From Alcanivoracaceae bacterium (GTDB taxonomy: Bacteria > Pseudomonadota > Gammaproteobacteria > Xanthomonadales > Marinicellaceae): 64,000 nucleotides of DNA. Position numbers and translations under genes: made by a program. Positions within the stretch are counted from its first letter, which is position 1. Each line of letters starts with the position of its first letter. Shown here in pieces: positions 47,201-55,398 of this stretch. The notes beneath the pieces were generated by a model, which ran no database searches, was not told where the DNA came from, and worked only from the letters and a program-made list of their open reading frames with translations. The stretch spans positions 1 to 64,000 of the forward strand of contig JADGEI010000019.1 in assembly GCA_016744455.1 (NCBI GenBank), written 5' to 3'.

Positions 47201-48213
47201 CATCTGCAACTTATACTGTAAATGTTATTACTTCAACATTGCCAAATAATGGAGTGGGATGGAGTAATAATGTGGATCCAGACGGTGGTAATAATTCGAC
47301 TTCTAGTGTGGATTTGTCTTTAGGTAGTGGAATTAACTTGGATCAAGATTTTGGTTATGTGACCGCTATAATACATAGTATTGAAGGAACGATCTGGGTT
47401 GATACGGATGGTGATGGTTTATTAGATGATCCTGATGAATTACCAAATGGTATTGAGAATGTTACGATGGTTTTAAATGACAATACCCGAAGTATTGTTG
47501 CAACGACAACAACCGATGCCAATGGAGATTACTCCTTTACGGGTTTAGCAGCAGGTACTTATAGAGTATCTGTGACTGATGAATTCAATGAATTAGCTAA
47601 TCTTCAACACACAGATGGCCCAAATGCTAATGACAATACCATTGATAATAACTCACAAGACGATACAGGGTATGCTGTTTCTGTTGGCGGTGTTTTCCCA
47701 ATATTAAATACCACTGCAGACTTTGGTTATAAACCTGTTGTTACAACCCCCATAACCTTGGCGAGCTTTAAAACGTCCTATAATCAGGCCACAGGTGAGA
47801 CTATCTTGAAATGGTCAACACTAACCGAAACTGGAAACATTGGATTTGATGTTTACCGTCAAGTCGATGGTATGTGGGTTCAAGTCAACCCTGTCACCAT
47901 TGCTTCAAAAGCCGTTTACAGCACTAAGCTAGTGACTTATGAATACACTTACAAAGGTGAATACACAAGAGAGTGGGCACTTGTTGATATTGATATTAAA
48001 GGCAGACGCCAATCTCATGGGGTCTATGAAATTAATAAACTGTATGGCGTTGAAGACTCAATTGAAAGCCTACAATCAACCCATTGGGATAATATTAAAC
48101 AACAACATGAAGGCAAAGTTGAAGAAAGAAAACAACAAAAAGCCAGCGCTATTAATGATTACATAAGGTCACAACAAAATAAGACATTACAGTCAAAAGG
48201 AGCAGGCTCATGA
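41287..48213 (+). CDS. Giant exported SdrD-type B-repeat protein, module B
   Basis: The start at 41287 (MHNKNKFRINFLSLFVFLFF) is preferred over GTG 41272 because GAGAAG lies upstream of it. After the signal peptide comes a proprotein-convertase P-domain (residues ~25-180: HTFRGDLDISIASPIGT...WILTVCDDAGGDEG), a second beta domain, a GEVED-type domain (~353-535, from MDYGDAPDLGNG to GEVEDHRVF), and a propeller-like region to ~815. Eleven B-repeats follow from ~824 to ~2140, then the same C-terminal domain and basic tail as module A. Length about 2308 residues. The head is unrelated to that of module A. The stop overlaps the second C25 gene by four bases. Confidence 0.87.
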   Translation: MHNKNKFRINFLSLFVFLFFSGLIQATTYTFEDTNSQAIVDNACITVTTTVTLADDFTVTDLDVGIMINHTFRGDLDISIASPIGTTVDLLTDVDAGSDDLNVLLNSSSGAIIPIGDHNLGSGDYFNDSTPEVANALDAFNGENSVGDWILTVCDDAGGDEGNLQKSKLVFDDAPQPISSSIVTGSDDAEENVGSGGMDLGSSDLEMIEESSEQFVGMRFTGINIPIGATIINASIDFVADESDTVQSDLVFFGEDSGNASTFTNSNSNISDRASTTATVPWSNVPSWTSGTTYTTPDLTIIVQEVINRGDWASDSIVIMVSGTSGSVRVAESFDKGGGTPAVLNIEYSLITPTMDYGDAPDLGNGTGVGDYQTILSDNGPSHVPSTNLFLGNLVADVDYNGLPSDSANGDDDNGTADEDSPQNLIFSPGDTPEVRILATNETGFAATLSGWIDLNVNGVFETATEGATVIVPDGTVSTLVTLNFPIVPSGLPSTTYMRLRLSTDNAALVATGAASDGEVEDHRVFINGDATTSVQQCYAVADSGNWLVTADPISAETDDDVNEGLGAAGFSSLEAMVWDLGDPLITGDEVLYGADVNDLVRLLPLPRAVIGTFDQGVSDSDGLAIDWQSVPPVFYGSGNTGNGHLNIFIYDVTDASVATVSNDITLPTLNTQIDDIAWDPINRRLLAVTNDGSDLSHLVEFDLSNFPGNTTIPPASDCGSIKYFNGSTNEILLDTEGLSFTRPGELFIVTGNEDDDGSGPQGTANSLWKVPVNSILSDCSAGTADIIAERIGPQNALATVPSGTSVGDYEAVGCGNTFSTSNASLGNRVWLDEDGDGEQDAGEDGIGGVTVYLCQAPASPCNFASAIRTEITDANGGYLFTAVPILDYVVAIDTDTVPSNLVSNPTYDEDDGTISPDHETLVSLTKIEEEYLTADFGYNWNNSPETETPPPGTTGSIGDRIWIDADANGVQDSDEAGINSVTVTIYTDPDGDSIFDNLVATSTTDANGNYVFDGLVSGAYVVEVDTATLPAGITWTQTGDPDDFAQIASDPDNKTTAPIILAPGDVFVNADFGYQGDGSNTHTLGDTVFLDADADGVEDIGEPGIAGVTVTLLDVSGNPIAQDLTDSDGHYSFPGLPDGAYTVAVTDTNNILGPLNQSADPDAILDSKSTVTLAGSDNLNQDFGYKPKGHGTSEGLIGDTIFIDIDGNGTQVAGEPGIEGVIVELIDTSSGIVQQRVTTDENGNYYFGNLSDDTYTVRVDTTTLPNAGAGMTNTADPDAGFDDEADTTIAGANIDLDQDFGYQVIAPNTLGGTLWNDNDADGTQDGGETVEFANVTVNLLDTNGNVVGVTTTDNSGHYEFTGLPDGTYTVSVTDDSNVLAGHWLTEGSNPGVDLNSQVVNYSISLAGGQNNQTGDFGYYVNLASIGNIVFRDDNNDGLRDSLTEPGIPLVPVTLTITYPNTDTVTLTTLTDGAGYYSFANLLADDSYTGDVNDNPSQPTYSIAVGTVATGFMSTYDGTPDTAGIGNGLDDNSDNEQGEAAFPVKGSQDLSNDFGYVPGGSIGNRVWLDLDNDGIQDANEDGIANRIVSLTPPAGVDLGAGDGVAITTVTDSEGKYIFANIPLANNYSVTVTNPPAGLTQTFDEDGTGTAHTSVVNLTMANEEHLTADFGYNAPSGSIGDYVWADANGDGQQDPNEIGLNNVTVYLCTATNSNPCNAASIGVITTTTDATGHYIYTGLNVTETNVVQIDTTTLPVGYAQTGDPDGTFDNQTTVPALNTSNGINLDADFGYQPLAANHFDIGDTVYQDLDNDGVEDGTEPGIPGVTVQLFVDTTANGIADTPVASTITDSDGQYLFPALPGAVAYSVLVTDTNNILNGLVQTGDPDGVLDNQSTINPLNVDNLDQDFGYRPLRTGNGIIGDRIFNDVDNSGTQNIGDQGLEDVTVRLFDTAGNLINSIATDENGQYLFTGLDTSATYTVNVITSTLPNNGVGWSNNVDPDGGNNSTSSVDLSLGSGINLDQDFGYVTAIIHSIEGTIWVDTDGDGLLDDPDELPNGIENVTMVLNDNTRSIVATTTTDANGDYSFTGLAAGTYRVSVTDEFNELANLQHTDGPNANDNTIDNNSQDDTGYAVSVGGVFPILNTTADFGYKPVVTTPITLASFKTSYNQATGETILKWSTLTETGNIGFDVYRQVDGMWVQVNPVTIASKAVYSTKLVTYEYTYKGEYTREWALVDIDIKGRRQSHGVYEINKLYGVEDSIESLQSTHWDNIKQQHEGKVEERKQQKASAINDYIRSQQNKTLQSKGAGS

Positions 48214-50440
48214 ATATTAAAAACACCGTGAAGTATGTATTATCAGCCTTAACTCTGTCATTATCTGTGCAAGCGAGTATCGACACACCTCAATCAATAC
48301 TCAATGTTAACGTCTCAAAAGATGGCATTTATCGTATAAGCAATGCAGATATCTCAGCCCTTGGTATTGATTTGTCAGGGAGTTCGAGTAAAAACATTGG
48401 CATCAGTTTAAATGGCACTCAAGTGCCGGCAAAAATCGTTGCTGAAAATGGTCTGTTCTCTACAGACAGCTATATTGAATTCGTTGGCAAAGCAGGTAAT
48501 AGCTTGTATCAAAAAGGCAATGTTTATACATTAACCTTCACGGCAAGCAGGGAAATCAAACCTTCAGAACTCCAAGCACAAGAACAGCAAGAAAATGTAA
48601 GTCATTATATCCAACATATCAGGCAAGATGAAAATAATGCATACAGCTTTGGTTCACCTATTGCTGATCCTTGGTTCAAAAAACGTATCTTGGCCATTGG
48701 TTCTGAAAAGAGTGAACCGCTTGATTTTGCTATTGACAATATGGCCTCACAAGGTCAAGTAGAAGTAACAATGAATATTTGGGGAGGCTCTGATTATGCG
48801 CTCAGTCCAGATCATCATGTTATTTATCAACTAAATGGCACTACATTAGATGACTTTAGATTTGATGGAGTAAGTTCAGAGATAAGAACATACACCGCAA
48901 ATCGTAATACAATCACTAATGGAACAAATCAACTATTAGTACGTGTACCCAATGATACCAATACAACTGCCGATGTTATTCATATCGAATCATTGCAAGT
49001 AAGTTATCCTAGAAATTTTGTATTAATAGAGAAACAATTAGCCTTTCAAATTGACTTATCTAATAATCCTAGTAGTAATGATGAAGTTATTTACCTTAAT
49101 GGTTTTGAAGAAAATGCCTCAACAAACTTTACGCCAATTAACAATTACCGAATCAGTCATGCCAGCGATGAAAATTATCTTGTTTATCAAGAAAACCCTG
49201 ATGGCAGTGTTACAGAAATTGATACAATGACAACCAGTAATTGTAGTAGTCAAGTGACTAGTGATTGCGAGTTAAATTTTTCGCTACATAATAACAGTGG
49301 ATTTGTCTATGTATCCGCTGAGTCAGAAATTATGACGCCTGAACTTACATTGCCGGTGATGCTAAGTGAAATAAATAATCTAAACAACGATTATGATTAT
49401 TTAATCATCAGCCACCCTGATTTTAATGGTGCTGAGTTGGATAGTTTTATCGAAGCAAAAGAAGTTGATTACCGAGTTAATCTAGTAGATGTTGAACAAA
49501 TTTATGCACAATATGGTTACAGCAACGTTAGTGCACTGAGTATTGCAGATTACATCCATTTTGCTGCAACCAAACAAGGGATAACTAATGTACTGTTGAT
49601 TGGTGGTGATACCTATGATTATAAAAATCATTTGGGAGTTGGATCGATTAGTTTTATTCCTACTATTTATGGTTCCACCAGTGACTTGATTAGTTATGCA
49701 CCAATTGATGCTAAATACGCTGATATTAACAATGATAGCATCCCTGATATTAATATTGGAAGACTGCCAGTTAGAACAGAACAAGAACTGGCTAACATAA
49801 CACATAAAATACAAGCCTATAGTACCAAGTCATATGGTCAAACAGCTGTTTTTGCAGCAGATGAATACGATGACGCCAGTAGTTATTCCTTTAAAAATGA
49901 TGCATTATCACTAATAAGCCAATTGCCACAAGCTTGGCAAGATAACATGAGTATAGACACTAAAGCTTTCTTAGATGATGATGGTTTAACACTTGCTAAA
50001 GCAAAAATTACAAATAACATAAACCAAGGCGTAGCACTGACCAGTTTTATTGGTCATTCTGGACCTAGAGACTGGAGCTTCTCACGTATGTTTAGAAGCG
50101 GTGATGCCAATTTGCTTACCAATGTTGATTCACCTACATTGGTTACTCAATGGGGTTGTTGGAATACCTATTTTGTATCGCCAACAGAAGATACGTTGGC
50201 TCATGCATTTATGCTTAATGCAAACGGTGGCGCAGCCTCCGTATTGGGTGCAAGTACGTTAACCAAAGCAGAACACGAAAAAGGCTTAGCGGAATTGGTG
50301 TTGGCATTACTCACTCATGAAGAATTAACCCTAGGTGATGCTGTTACCCAAGCCAAAACACAGTACGCACAAACCAACCCTGATGCTTTAGATGTTATTC
50401 TTGGCTGGACTATATTGGGCGACCCGAGTTTGAGGTTGTA
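47590..50440. repeat. 2.85-kb near-identical segment, copy B
   Basis: Partner of 38105-40955. The identity spans both coding and synonymous sites, so it reflects recent copying rather than protein-level constraint. Confidence 0.95.
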
Positions 50441-50441
50441 G
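48210..50441 (+). CDS. C25 (gingipain/PorU-like) cysteine peptidase, module B
   Basis: The 743-residue product appears identical to the module A enzyme, including the signal peptide, the IYLNGFEE motif, His616 and Cys650. Only the stop codon differs (tag rather than taa). Having two identical enzymes, each coupled to a different adhesin, suggests a need for matched dosage or that the pair moves as a unit. The catalytic nature is inferred from the family. Confidence 0.88.
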   Translation: MNIKNTVKYVLSALTLSLSVQASIDTPQSILNVNVSKDGIYRISNADISALGIDLSGSSSKNIGISLNGTQVPAKIVAENGLFSTDSYIEFVGKAGNSLYQKGNVYTLTFTASREIKPSELQAQEQQENVSHYIQHIRQDENNAYSFGSPIADPWFKKRILAIGSEKSEPLDFAIDNMASQGQVEVTMNIWGGSDYALSPDHHVIYQLNGTTLDDFRFDGVSSEIRTYTANRNTITNGTNQLLVRVPNDTNTTADVIHIESLQVSYPRNFVLIEKQLAFQIDLSNNPSSNDEVIYLNGFEENASTNFTPINNYRISHASDENYLVYQENPDGSVTEIDTMTTSNCSSQVTSDCELNFSLHNNSGFVYVSAESEIMTPELTLPVMLSEINNLNNDYDYLIISHPDFNGAELDSFIEAKEVDYRVNLVDVEQIYAQYGYSNVSALSIADYIHFAATKQGITNVLLIGGDTYDYKNHLGVGSISFIPTIYGSTSDLISYAPIDAKYADINNDSIPDINIGRLPVRTEQELANITHKIQAYSTKSYGQTAVFAADEYDDASSYSFKNDALSLISQLPQAWQDNMSIDTKAFLDDDGLTLAKAKITNNINQGVALTSFIGHSGPRDWSFSRMFRSGDANLLTNVDSPTLVTQWGCWNTYFVSPTEDTLAHAFMLNANGGAASVLGASTLTKAEHEKGLAELVLALLTHEELTLGDAVTQAKTQYAQTNPDALDVILGWTILGDPSLRL

Positions 50442-50501
50442 AATTCAACATTAATTTATTATTGGTCAATTCTGATTAAATAGTAGCAATTTTTTATAAG
50501 T

Positions 50502-50533
50502 CCTCTTAATAGTTTAGTTGTTAGGAGGGTTTT
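50502..50533 (+). terminator. Probable terminator after module B
   Basis: cctcttaa (50502-50509) pairs with ttaggagg (50521-50528), with one G-T pair, then gtttta. It lies 60 bases after the stop. The T run is short, so this is moderately supported. Confidence 0.6.
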
Positions 50534-50734
50534 ATGTCCGATAATTAAAATTTTCAACGATTATAATTGGAAATTTAACCCACCCAAATTTTAAAATCTA
50601 AAACTCCTTCAATAATTACTAGAGAGTATTTGAAATCTATTAATGTGTTTTCAAATGTGCTAATATATCCTCTATTATCCATATTAACTTGGGTAAAATA
50701 TTAATCAAAACAAATATATTGTCAAGGGGGTCCC

Positions 50735-52909
50735 ATGAAAATTAAATACACAATAACCTGCATATTGATGGTCTTATCCACATCAATTCACGCTGCCACA
50801 TTAACCAATGCGTCGGTAACACCTGATGACTTGTCATTTAGTGCTACTACAAATTATACAATTAAATTTGATGCTGCAACTTCTTTCGGAGTGGATAATA
50901 ATATCCGTGTGACTACTGCTGATACTTTTCGGTTTAGAAACCCAATGAATGGTTTAGTCTCTGTTATTCAGCCAGCTAATTTAACTATGGGTACCTTTTA
51001 TGGTGGAGTGGATGCGAGAACATTAGTAGTTGCTCCTTCTAATGTGGTCACTAATGGTACTACAGTTGAGTTTGTCCTTACAGTGGTCACAAACCCACCT
51101 GATAATGGTTCTAGTTTTGATTATATAATTACTGTAGAAGATAGCATGGGGATACCTTTTGATAGTGTTACTGTACCCGCACTAGTCTATACAGGTGCAG
51201 GAGGGCCAACCGTAACTAACATGATTCCAAATCAGACGATTAATGCGGATGATGGTCAAATAACTGTAGATCTAGATGCTGGTGTTTCTGTAAACAATGA
51301 TTTGAACTATACCTTTACTGATGATAATGGTGAAACATTATCATTTTCAATTGCCGCCGGACATAATGCATCAATTGTTACTCCAGTTATTGTAGGCGAT
51401 ACATTGAGGTTGACAGGTTTGCAAACAGGTTCAACGACTGTTACAGTGCAAGCGGATGATACCAGTGGTGGAGTAATAACTGAATCATTTGATGTAAATG
51501 TTATCGGAACATTAACACCTGCAATTATAACACCTACATCTTTAGTTGCTGGTGATACTACAGACTACACTATTCAATTTTTTCCAGCAACAGCTTTAAG
51601 CCCTGGTGATCGCATTATCTTGGATACTACCGATTTAAATCAAGGTTTAAGCACTCTTGACTCATTATCTGGTGGTAGTCTGTCTGGTTCAAAAATATCC
51701 GGCAATGCAAACCAGACAATAATTGAAATAACAGCTGGTAGTGCTACAATTGCTAACCAGATTACAGTTGTATTGGGCTCTATTGTTAATCCCGGTGTAG
51801 CAGGAATGGGTAATGCCTATACGTTAAGAACAACTTCTGGAGCCGTAGTTCAATCTGGTCTTTCAACCATTAGTGGTAGTACTTACACTGCAGCAAATAC
51901 ACCAACTGTGGTTAATATTATTCCAAATCAAAATGTAAAAGAAGAAGATGGTGCAGTTACTGTAGATCTAGATGCAGGAGCACCTATTGTAACAGATTTG
52001 AATTTTATCTTTGACGATGGAGATGGTGATCCAATGACATTTACCATAGATTCTATAGGCAATACTAATGTTGTCACAGCATCGGTAATGAATGATATGC
52101 TAATTATTACAGGAGTTGGTTCTGGCTTAACTACAGTCACAGTAAAAGCAGATGATTTACAAGATGGTTTTATTACCACTAGTTTTCAAGTTACTGTATT
52201 GGGAACCTTGTCAGCTGTGATTACTCCCACTAGCTTGTTTACGAATTCAATGACTGAATATACTGTGGTTTTAACTCCTGCAGCTGCATTGAGTACTGGG
52301 AGTAGAATCGCACTTACAACGTCAGGTGGAATCGATCAAGTGGCTAGTTCTTTGGTTTCTATTGTGGGAGGTTCAGCACTCACAGCAGCAAAAACTGGTG
52401 GTGATGTCAATCAAACTATACTCACTGTGAACGGCGGGTCAGCAAGCACTATGGATACACTTACTATCGTTTTAAGTGGGATTGCTAATCCGGAAAATCC
52501 AGGTTTAGGGGCAGATTATATTTTGACTACTGATAATGGTGGTCCTAGTTTTAATGGGTTTTCTACAGTTTCTGGCAGTGTTTTTGTTGATGCACCAGAA
52601 GACATATTTGCGGATGGATTTGAAGAAACAGTATTTATCTTGGCTGCTAAAAACACGGTAGATTTAATTAATAGCAAAACACCTGCAAATGAAACTGTGT
52701 CTGAATTAACGCGTGATAGCAATAACTATTTATTTATGGGGAATACATTAACGTTATTTAATAGTAATGCTGCATTTAGAAGCTTGAATTCTGTTGTCGC
52801 TTGGTTTGAAACAATTCTGAGGGAAGGCAATCCTACAGGTGATTTTGATCAAGACAGCATTTCAAATGAATTTGATATAGATCCATTTGGTTTAATACTT
52901 AAGAACTAA
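50735..52909 (+). CDS. Exported repeat protein with GFE motif and C-terminal extension
   Basis: AAGGGGG lies just before the start, and a signal peptide (ITCILMVLSTSIHA) follows. The 724-residue body alternates two domain types. One is a beta-sandwich with TPTSLxxxxxxDYTI-x-F-x-PATALSxGxRI (three copies near 23, 265 and 490). The other is a cadherin/Ig-like domain beginning NMIPNQTINADDGQITVDLDAG (copies near 165 and 390). Near residue 625 is EDIFADGFEE, followed by ~95 residues that include a calcium-type loop (GDFDQDSISNEFDIDPFG). It is probably surface-located. No enzyme site is seen. Confidence 0.78.
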   Translation: MKIKYTITCILMVLSTSIHAATLTNASVTPDDLSFSATTNYTIKFDAATSFGVDNNIRVTTADTFRFRNPMNGLVSVIQPANLTMGTFYGGVDARTLVVAPSNVVTNGTTVEFVLTVVTNPPDNGSSFDYIITVEDSMGIPFDSVTVPALVYTGAGGPTVTNMIPNQTINADDGQITVDLDAGVSVNNDLNYTFTDDNGETLSFSIAAGHNASIVTPVIVGDTLRLTGLQTGSTTVTVQADDTSGGVITESFDVNVIGTLTPAIITPTSLVAGDTTDYTIQFFPATALSPGDRIILDTTDLNQGLSTLDSLSGGSLSGSKISGNANQTIIEITAGSATIANQITVVLGSIVNPGVAGMGNAYTLRTTSGAVVQSGLSTISGSTYTAANTPTVVNIIPNQNVKEEDGAVTVDLDAGAPIVTDLNFIFDDGDGDPMTFTIDSIGNTNVVTASVMNDMLIITGVGSGLTTVTVKADDLQDGFITTSFQVTVLGTLSAVITPTSLFTNSMTEYTVVLTPAAALSTGSRIALTTSGGIDQVASSLVSIVGGSALTAAKTGGDVNQTILTVNGGSASTMDTLTIVLSGIANPENPGLGADYILTTDNGGPSFNGFSTVSGSVFVDAPEDIFADGFEETVFILAAKNTVDLINSKTPANETVSELTRDSNNYLFMGNTLTLFNSNAAFRSLNSVVAWFETILREGNPTGDFDQDSISNEFDIDPFGLILKN

Positions 52910-52954
52910 TTATACTTTCAAATTAATGAGGGTTGTGCAATACTCTCTACAAGT

Positions 52955-52989
52955 AAGGTCGCTAGATTAATAGTCTAACGGCCTTTTTT
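52955..52989 (+). terminator. Rho-independent terminator after the 50735 gene
   Basis: aaggtcgctagatt pairs with agtctaacggcctt (some G-T pairs) around a short loop, followed by six Ts. It lies about 45 bases after the stop codon. Confidence 0.8.
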
Positions 52990-53420
52990 GTTGTTATAAT
53001 TTAAATCTTTGCATAACAATTTAATATGCCAAAGAGTTATAAGGTCTCCAGTTAACGTAAAAATCAGCAAAAACCCTTCTCTAAAGAATTTTCTATTAAC
53101 ACTAGTTATGCATAAATAGTGGGTTATTTGACTTGCTTGTCACCTTAATTAAAACCTAGATTATTTTTCTATTGATCGCTCTTGAATTAGGTAGAGATCT
53201 CTATTTGCTTAAATCTATTAATAAAATTAATGTATGAATTGAGTGCTCAGTGGTACTATATTTGAGGGTTTGATTTTCAGGTGTATTTATGGAAATTTGA
53301 TCTTGTTTTTTATATGCTTTTTAATTGATATAGGGTAATGTTTTGATAAGGCAATAAAAGGTGAACCATACTTAAACGCATGATTCACTTTGTTTTGGAT
53401 GGTACTGAACTATCTCTTGC
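52990..53420. other. 431-bp intergenic stretch, no gene seen
   Basis: It is AT-rich and lies between two converging genes (50735 plus strand, 53421 minus strand). Apart from the terminator at its left edge I see no ORF, RNA or repeat. Its length is unusual for a convergent gap and may mark a lost gene. Confidence 0.5.
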
Positions 53421-55112
53421 TTAATGTTGTACGACTGACTTTTCCTTTGCAAAAAAACGTGCTTCTAAATTAAATAACCTTTGCTCTAATTGGGCATTGT
53501 TTTCTTGTAATGTTTTTACAACTTGATCACGCTGATCAAGTTCGATTTTTAATGCCTTAATGGCTGCTAAAGCAACTCCACCAACATCGGTGTCAGATAT
53601 GGTTATATCATTCATACCTAGTCCAAATGCTGCTCTAAAATCTTGTGCCATCGGGCCCATGTGGACAACTTCTTTATTTTGGTTTTTATATTGCCAAGTG
53701 GAAATAGGAAGTTTGCTGACTTTATCTAATACATTATTAGTATTTACAGTTTTGATGTTTTTCTTTTTATTCTTATCAGAAGAGTGGACTGTTACTCCAG
53801 ATTGAACAATGTCACCAAAACTAGTTATCTCAAAGGGTGCATCTGCTTGTGCTTCTTTCGATATTTTAAAACTATTTGTTGTACTATCCATTCTCATCTC
53901 CCAACTTGTGGTAAAAGGAATTGTGTTTTTAAAGAGGATTACTGACCCACCTTGATTTTTCAAATTTAGCATGATTCTTTCATCTGGAGTGGCATTTGTA
54001 TCTTCCACGGTTAAATTTGTTGTGCCATCAGTGCCGACAAAATTTCCGCTACCTTCAACTTGAAGTGCACCCCCACTAACATGTAATTTAGCAGACGGAG
54101 AAGCAGTGCCTAAACCAATGTCACCATCGGTGTCAACATATAAACTATTTGTTGGAGCACTTGGGCGAATCTTAAAGGGTAATCGTGATCCATTGGTTGC
54201 ATCTCGTACAAAGAAATTGGTTTCGTTACCAGCGATGTCCCATGTTTGAGCTGTAAATCCAGAAGAGCCATTTTGCTCAAGACGGATAGTTGGTGAATCA
54301 CCGTTAACAACGTGCATCTCTACAACTGGTGTGCTTGTACCTAGCCCGATTCTTCCTCCATCATCAACATATAACGAATGGCTTGGAGCTCTTGCTTCAA
54401 TAGTAAATGGTGTGCGTCCGCCGTCTATGTCATCAATTGAAAATTTATTTTGGCCGCCATTACTTGAATCATTAGCAGTTATTTGCCAGTCATTGGAAGG
54501 AAATGAGGCGCTATTACTCGTATCCTGAAATTTGATTCGTAAATTGTTTTCTTTTAAACGTATGGTGTCAAAGCCAAAACTTTCACCATTAACACAATCC
54601 AACCCAGCACAAATGCTTCCACCAACAATAAGGTCATCTAAAATTTGTTGGTCACGTGTGGTTTCAATATCTTGATCAACAATTGCTTCAGGTTTCGACT
54701 CTTCGCCTTTCTTTACGATAGATTGTTCGTTGATAGTAAAAACACCTGAAATGACTTGCGCTTGGTTTTTAAAAGTGTTTTTATATTCATTAGATACTTT
54801 GTCATCAGCTAAACTGCGCACTTTATTGGCTAGCTTACCAGATTTGAAAACAGGTGTTAGTTCATATTTATATAAACCGTTATTTAATTCTTTTTGTCCA
54901 ATCATCTTAGCAGTTAGCGAAAAATTAGAGTCGCTTGTTTTAAATTGAAATGTTTTTCCTTCTGGTGTTTTTAAGCTAACATTATAGTTAGCGTGTTGGA
55001 AACCATCAAAAACAACTTTTGATTTATTTTGGTTGATTTCAATTGCCTGTGTGTTGAGTGCAACTAGTATCGCACTTGTGAGTAAGCCGAGTTTTATAGT
55101 GGTTTTATTCAT
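53421..55112 (-). CDS. Exported protein with S74 intramolecular-chaperone C-terminus
   Basis: GGGGAA precedes the start, and a signal peptide (LGLLTSAILVALNTQA) follows. The N-terminal ~140 residues are beta-rich. The middle has tail-spike-like repeats seen as NSLYVDTDGDIGLGTASPSAKLHV and SLYVDDGGRIGLGTSTPVVEMHV. Residues ~445-535 match the Peptidase_S74 chaperone of endosialidase (SSDKNKKKNIKTV...LPISTWQYK...HMGPMAQDF), which folds trimeric fibres and then cuts itself off at the SD/K boundary. A coiled coil closes the protein (LKIELDQRDQVVKTLQENNAQLEQRLFNLEARF). Such domains are best known in phage tails; here the signal peptide suggests a trimeric surface fibre. No phage genes adjoin it. 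Confidence 0.85.
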   Translation of the reverse strand: MNKTTIKLGLLTSAILVALNTQAIEINQNKSKVVFDGFQHANYNVSLKTPEGKTFQFKTSDSNFSLTAKMIGQKELNNGLYKYELTPVFKSGKLANKVRSLADDKVSNEYKNTFKNQAQVISGVFTINEQSIVKKGEESKPEAIVDQDIETTRDQQILDDLIVGGSICAGLDCVNGESFGFDTIRLKENNLRIKFQDTSNSASFPSNDWQITANDSSNGGQNKFSIDDIDGGRTPFTIEARAPSHSLYVDDGGRIGLGTSTPVVEMHVVNGDSPTIRLEQNGSSGFTAQTWDIAGNETNFFVRDATNGSRLPFKIRPSAPTNSLYVDTDGDIGLGTASPSAKLHVSGGALQVEGSGNFVGTDGTTNLTVEDTNATPDERIMLNLKNQGGSVILFKNTIPFTTSWEMRMDSTTNSFKISKEAQADAPFEITSFGDIVQSGVTVHSSDKNKKKNIKTVNTNNVLDKVSKLPISTWQYKNQNKEVVHMGPMAQDFRAAFGLGMNDITISDTDVGGVALAAIKALKIELDQRDQVVKTLQENNAQLEQRLFNLEARFFAKEKSVVQH

Positions 55113-55398
55113 GATTTATTCCCCTTTATGTAGTCTATGAAATAGTGTTTCTTTAACGTTAGTGAATAAATTCTAACACACTAGTGTAATTTTGATAAAG
55201 AATAGCGTGTGAATTCGTAAATATTATTAAAAATTGAATACTATTTTTTTAATTTCAATTACCATTAAAAATAGGAATAACAATTTTGAGTAATTAATAG
55301 TTATGCACTTAATTATATTGTTTCTCAAAGCAAAATTAATTATTGGGTTTTATGCTTTTTTCATATACAATAAATAAAAACAATAATTTGGGGAAATC

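Noticed and set aside
33629..50441. A complete type IX secretion system
   Set aside because: Only C25 proteins are present; no PorT, PorV, SprA/Sov or type A/B CTD-like pattern is visible in the window.
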